14,712 nucleotides of DNA from Aquimonas sp044377145 (GTDB taxonomy: Bacteria; Pseudomonadota; Gammaproteobacteria; Xanthomonadales; Xanthomonadaceae): NCBI RefSeq assembly GCF_044377145.1, contig NZ_JBILJQ010000100.1, forward strand, positions 1-14,712, written 5' to 3'. How positions within the stretch are numbered: the stretch's first letter is position 1; every line of letters starts with the position of its first letter. The position numbers and the translations under genes are program-made. Of the stretch, positions 14,640 through 14,712 are shown piece after piece. Under the pieces are notes generated by a model. That model was not told where the DNA came from and did not search any database. It worked only from the letters and a program-made list of their open reading frames with translations.

Positions 14640-14712
14640 TCGTTCTCCTGAGTGGCGGATTCGCTCATGCTTGCGATCTCGTTGCTTCCGAGTTCACTGG
14701 GCAGGGTCACGA
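14590..14712 (-). repeat. Right copy of the 123-bp perfect inverted repeat
   Basis: This is the reverse complement of 3-125. Reading leftward out of this copy, the small open frame continues across the boundary at 14590 with no change in codon use, so this junction looks original. At the left copy the same frame breaks at 125, so the left junction is the likelier rearranged or chimeric one. Confidence 0.95.
14636..14712 (-). CDS. C-terminal tail of an unrecognised protein (partial, second copy)
   Basis: This is the same tail as at 2-79, entering from the right edge and ending at TGA (14636-14638), overlapping the ATG of the interrupted small frame. It ends in SESATQENE. Nothing more can be said because the body of the gene is outside the window. 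Confidence 0.4.
   Translation of the reverse strand, partial: VTLPSELGSNEIASMSESATQENE

Noticed and set aside
3..14712. Composite transposon or linear-replicon telomeres bounded by the inverted repeats
   Set aside because: There is no transposase or replication gene inside, and the repeat is ordinary gene-end coding DNA.

Overview
High-GC bacterial DNA with strongly GC-biased third codon positions, most likely a gammaproteobacterium of the Xanthomonadales/Lysobacterales. The pointers to that order are a run of six TCCCGRA heptamers, a REP-like palindrome between genes, and the gene set. The assignment is an inference; no rRNA or other marker gene is present. No tRNA, rRNA, CRISPR array, transposase or phage gene was seen.

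The two ends carry the same 123 bases in opposite orientation (3-125 and 14590-14712, a perfect match). Each copy holds the last codons of one gene and the first codons of a second, overlapping gene. The window therefore looks like a whole contig that stops inside a repeat at both ends, or a segment bounded by inverted repeats. On the left the repeat cuts into a short phasin-like gene. On the right it runs naturally into a small unrecognised reading frame that is interrupted by an in-frame TGA.

Layout from the left: a phasin-like gene (-) divergent from a cytoplasmic TPR-type protein (+); a non-coding stretch with a REP-like hairpin; then the central locus. In that locus a NOX/FRE-type flavin and heme-b membrane reductase and a monoheme cytochrome c (-) diverge from a decaheme MtrA/DmsE-type cytochrome and an MtrB/PioB-type outer-membrane porin (+). 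A convincing FNR/CRP-type box lies between them, at exactly class II spacing from a -10 hexamer for the decaheme operon. Together the four genes could carry electrons from cytoplasmic NAD(P)H, through the inner membrane and periplasm, to the cell surface, probably under low oxygen. No CymA-type quinol oxidase and no MtrC-type surface cytochrome is in the window.

Right of this is an RluA-family pseudouridine synthase (-), a 213-base gap rich in nested inverted repeats and heptamers, then a run of + strand genes: an Atm1/ABCB7-type ABC exporter, and an RND/MMPL exporter, a LolA-like periplasmic protein and an outer-membrane beta-barrel joined by ATGA and GTGA overlaps. The last three look like one trans-envelope lipid or lipoprotein export machine spanning inner membrane, periplasm and outer membrane.
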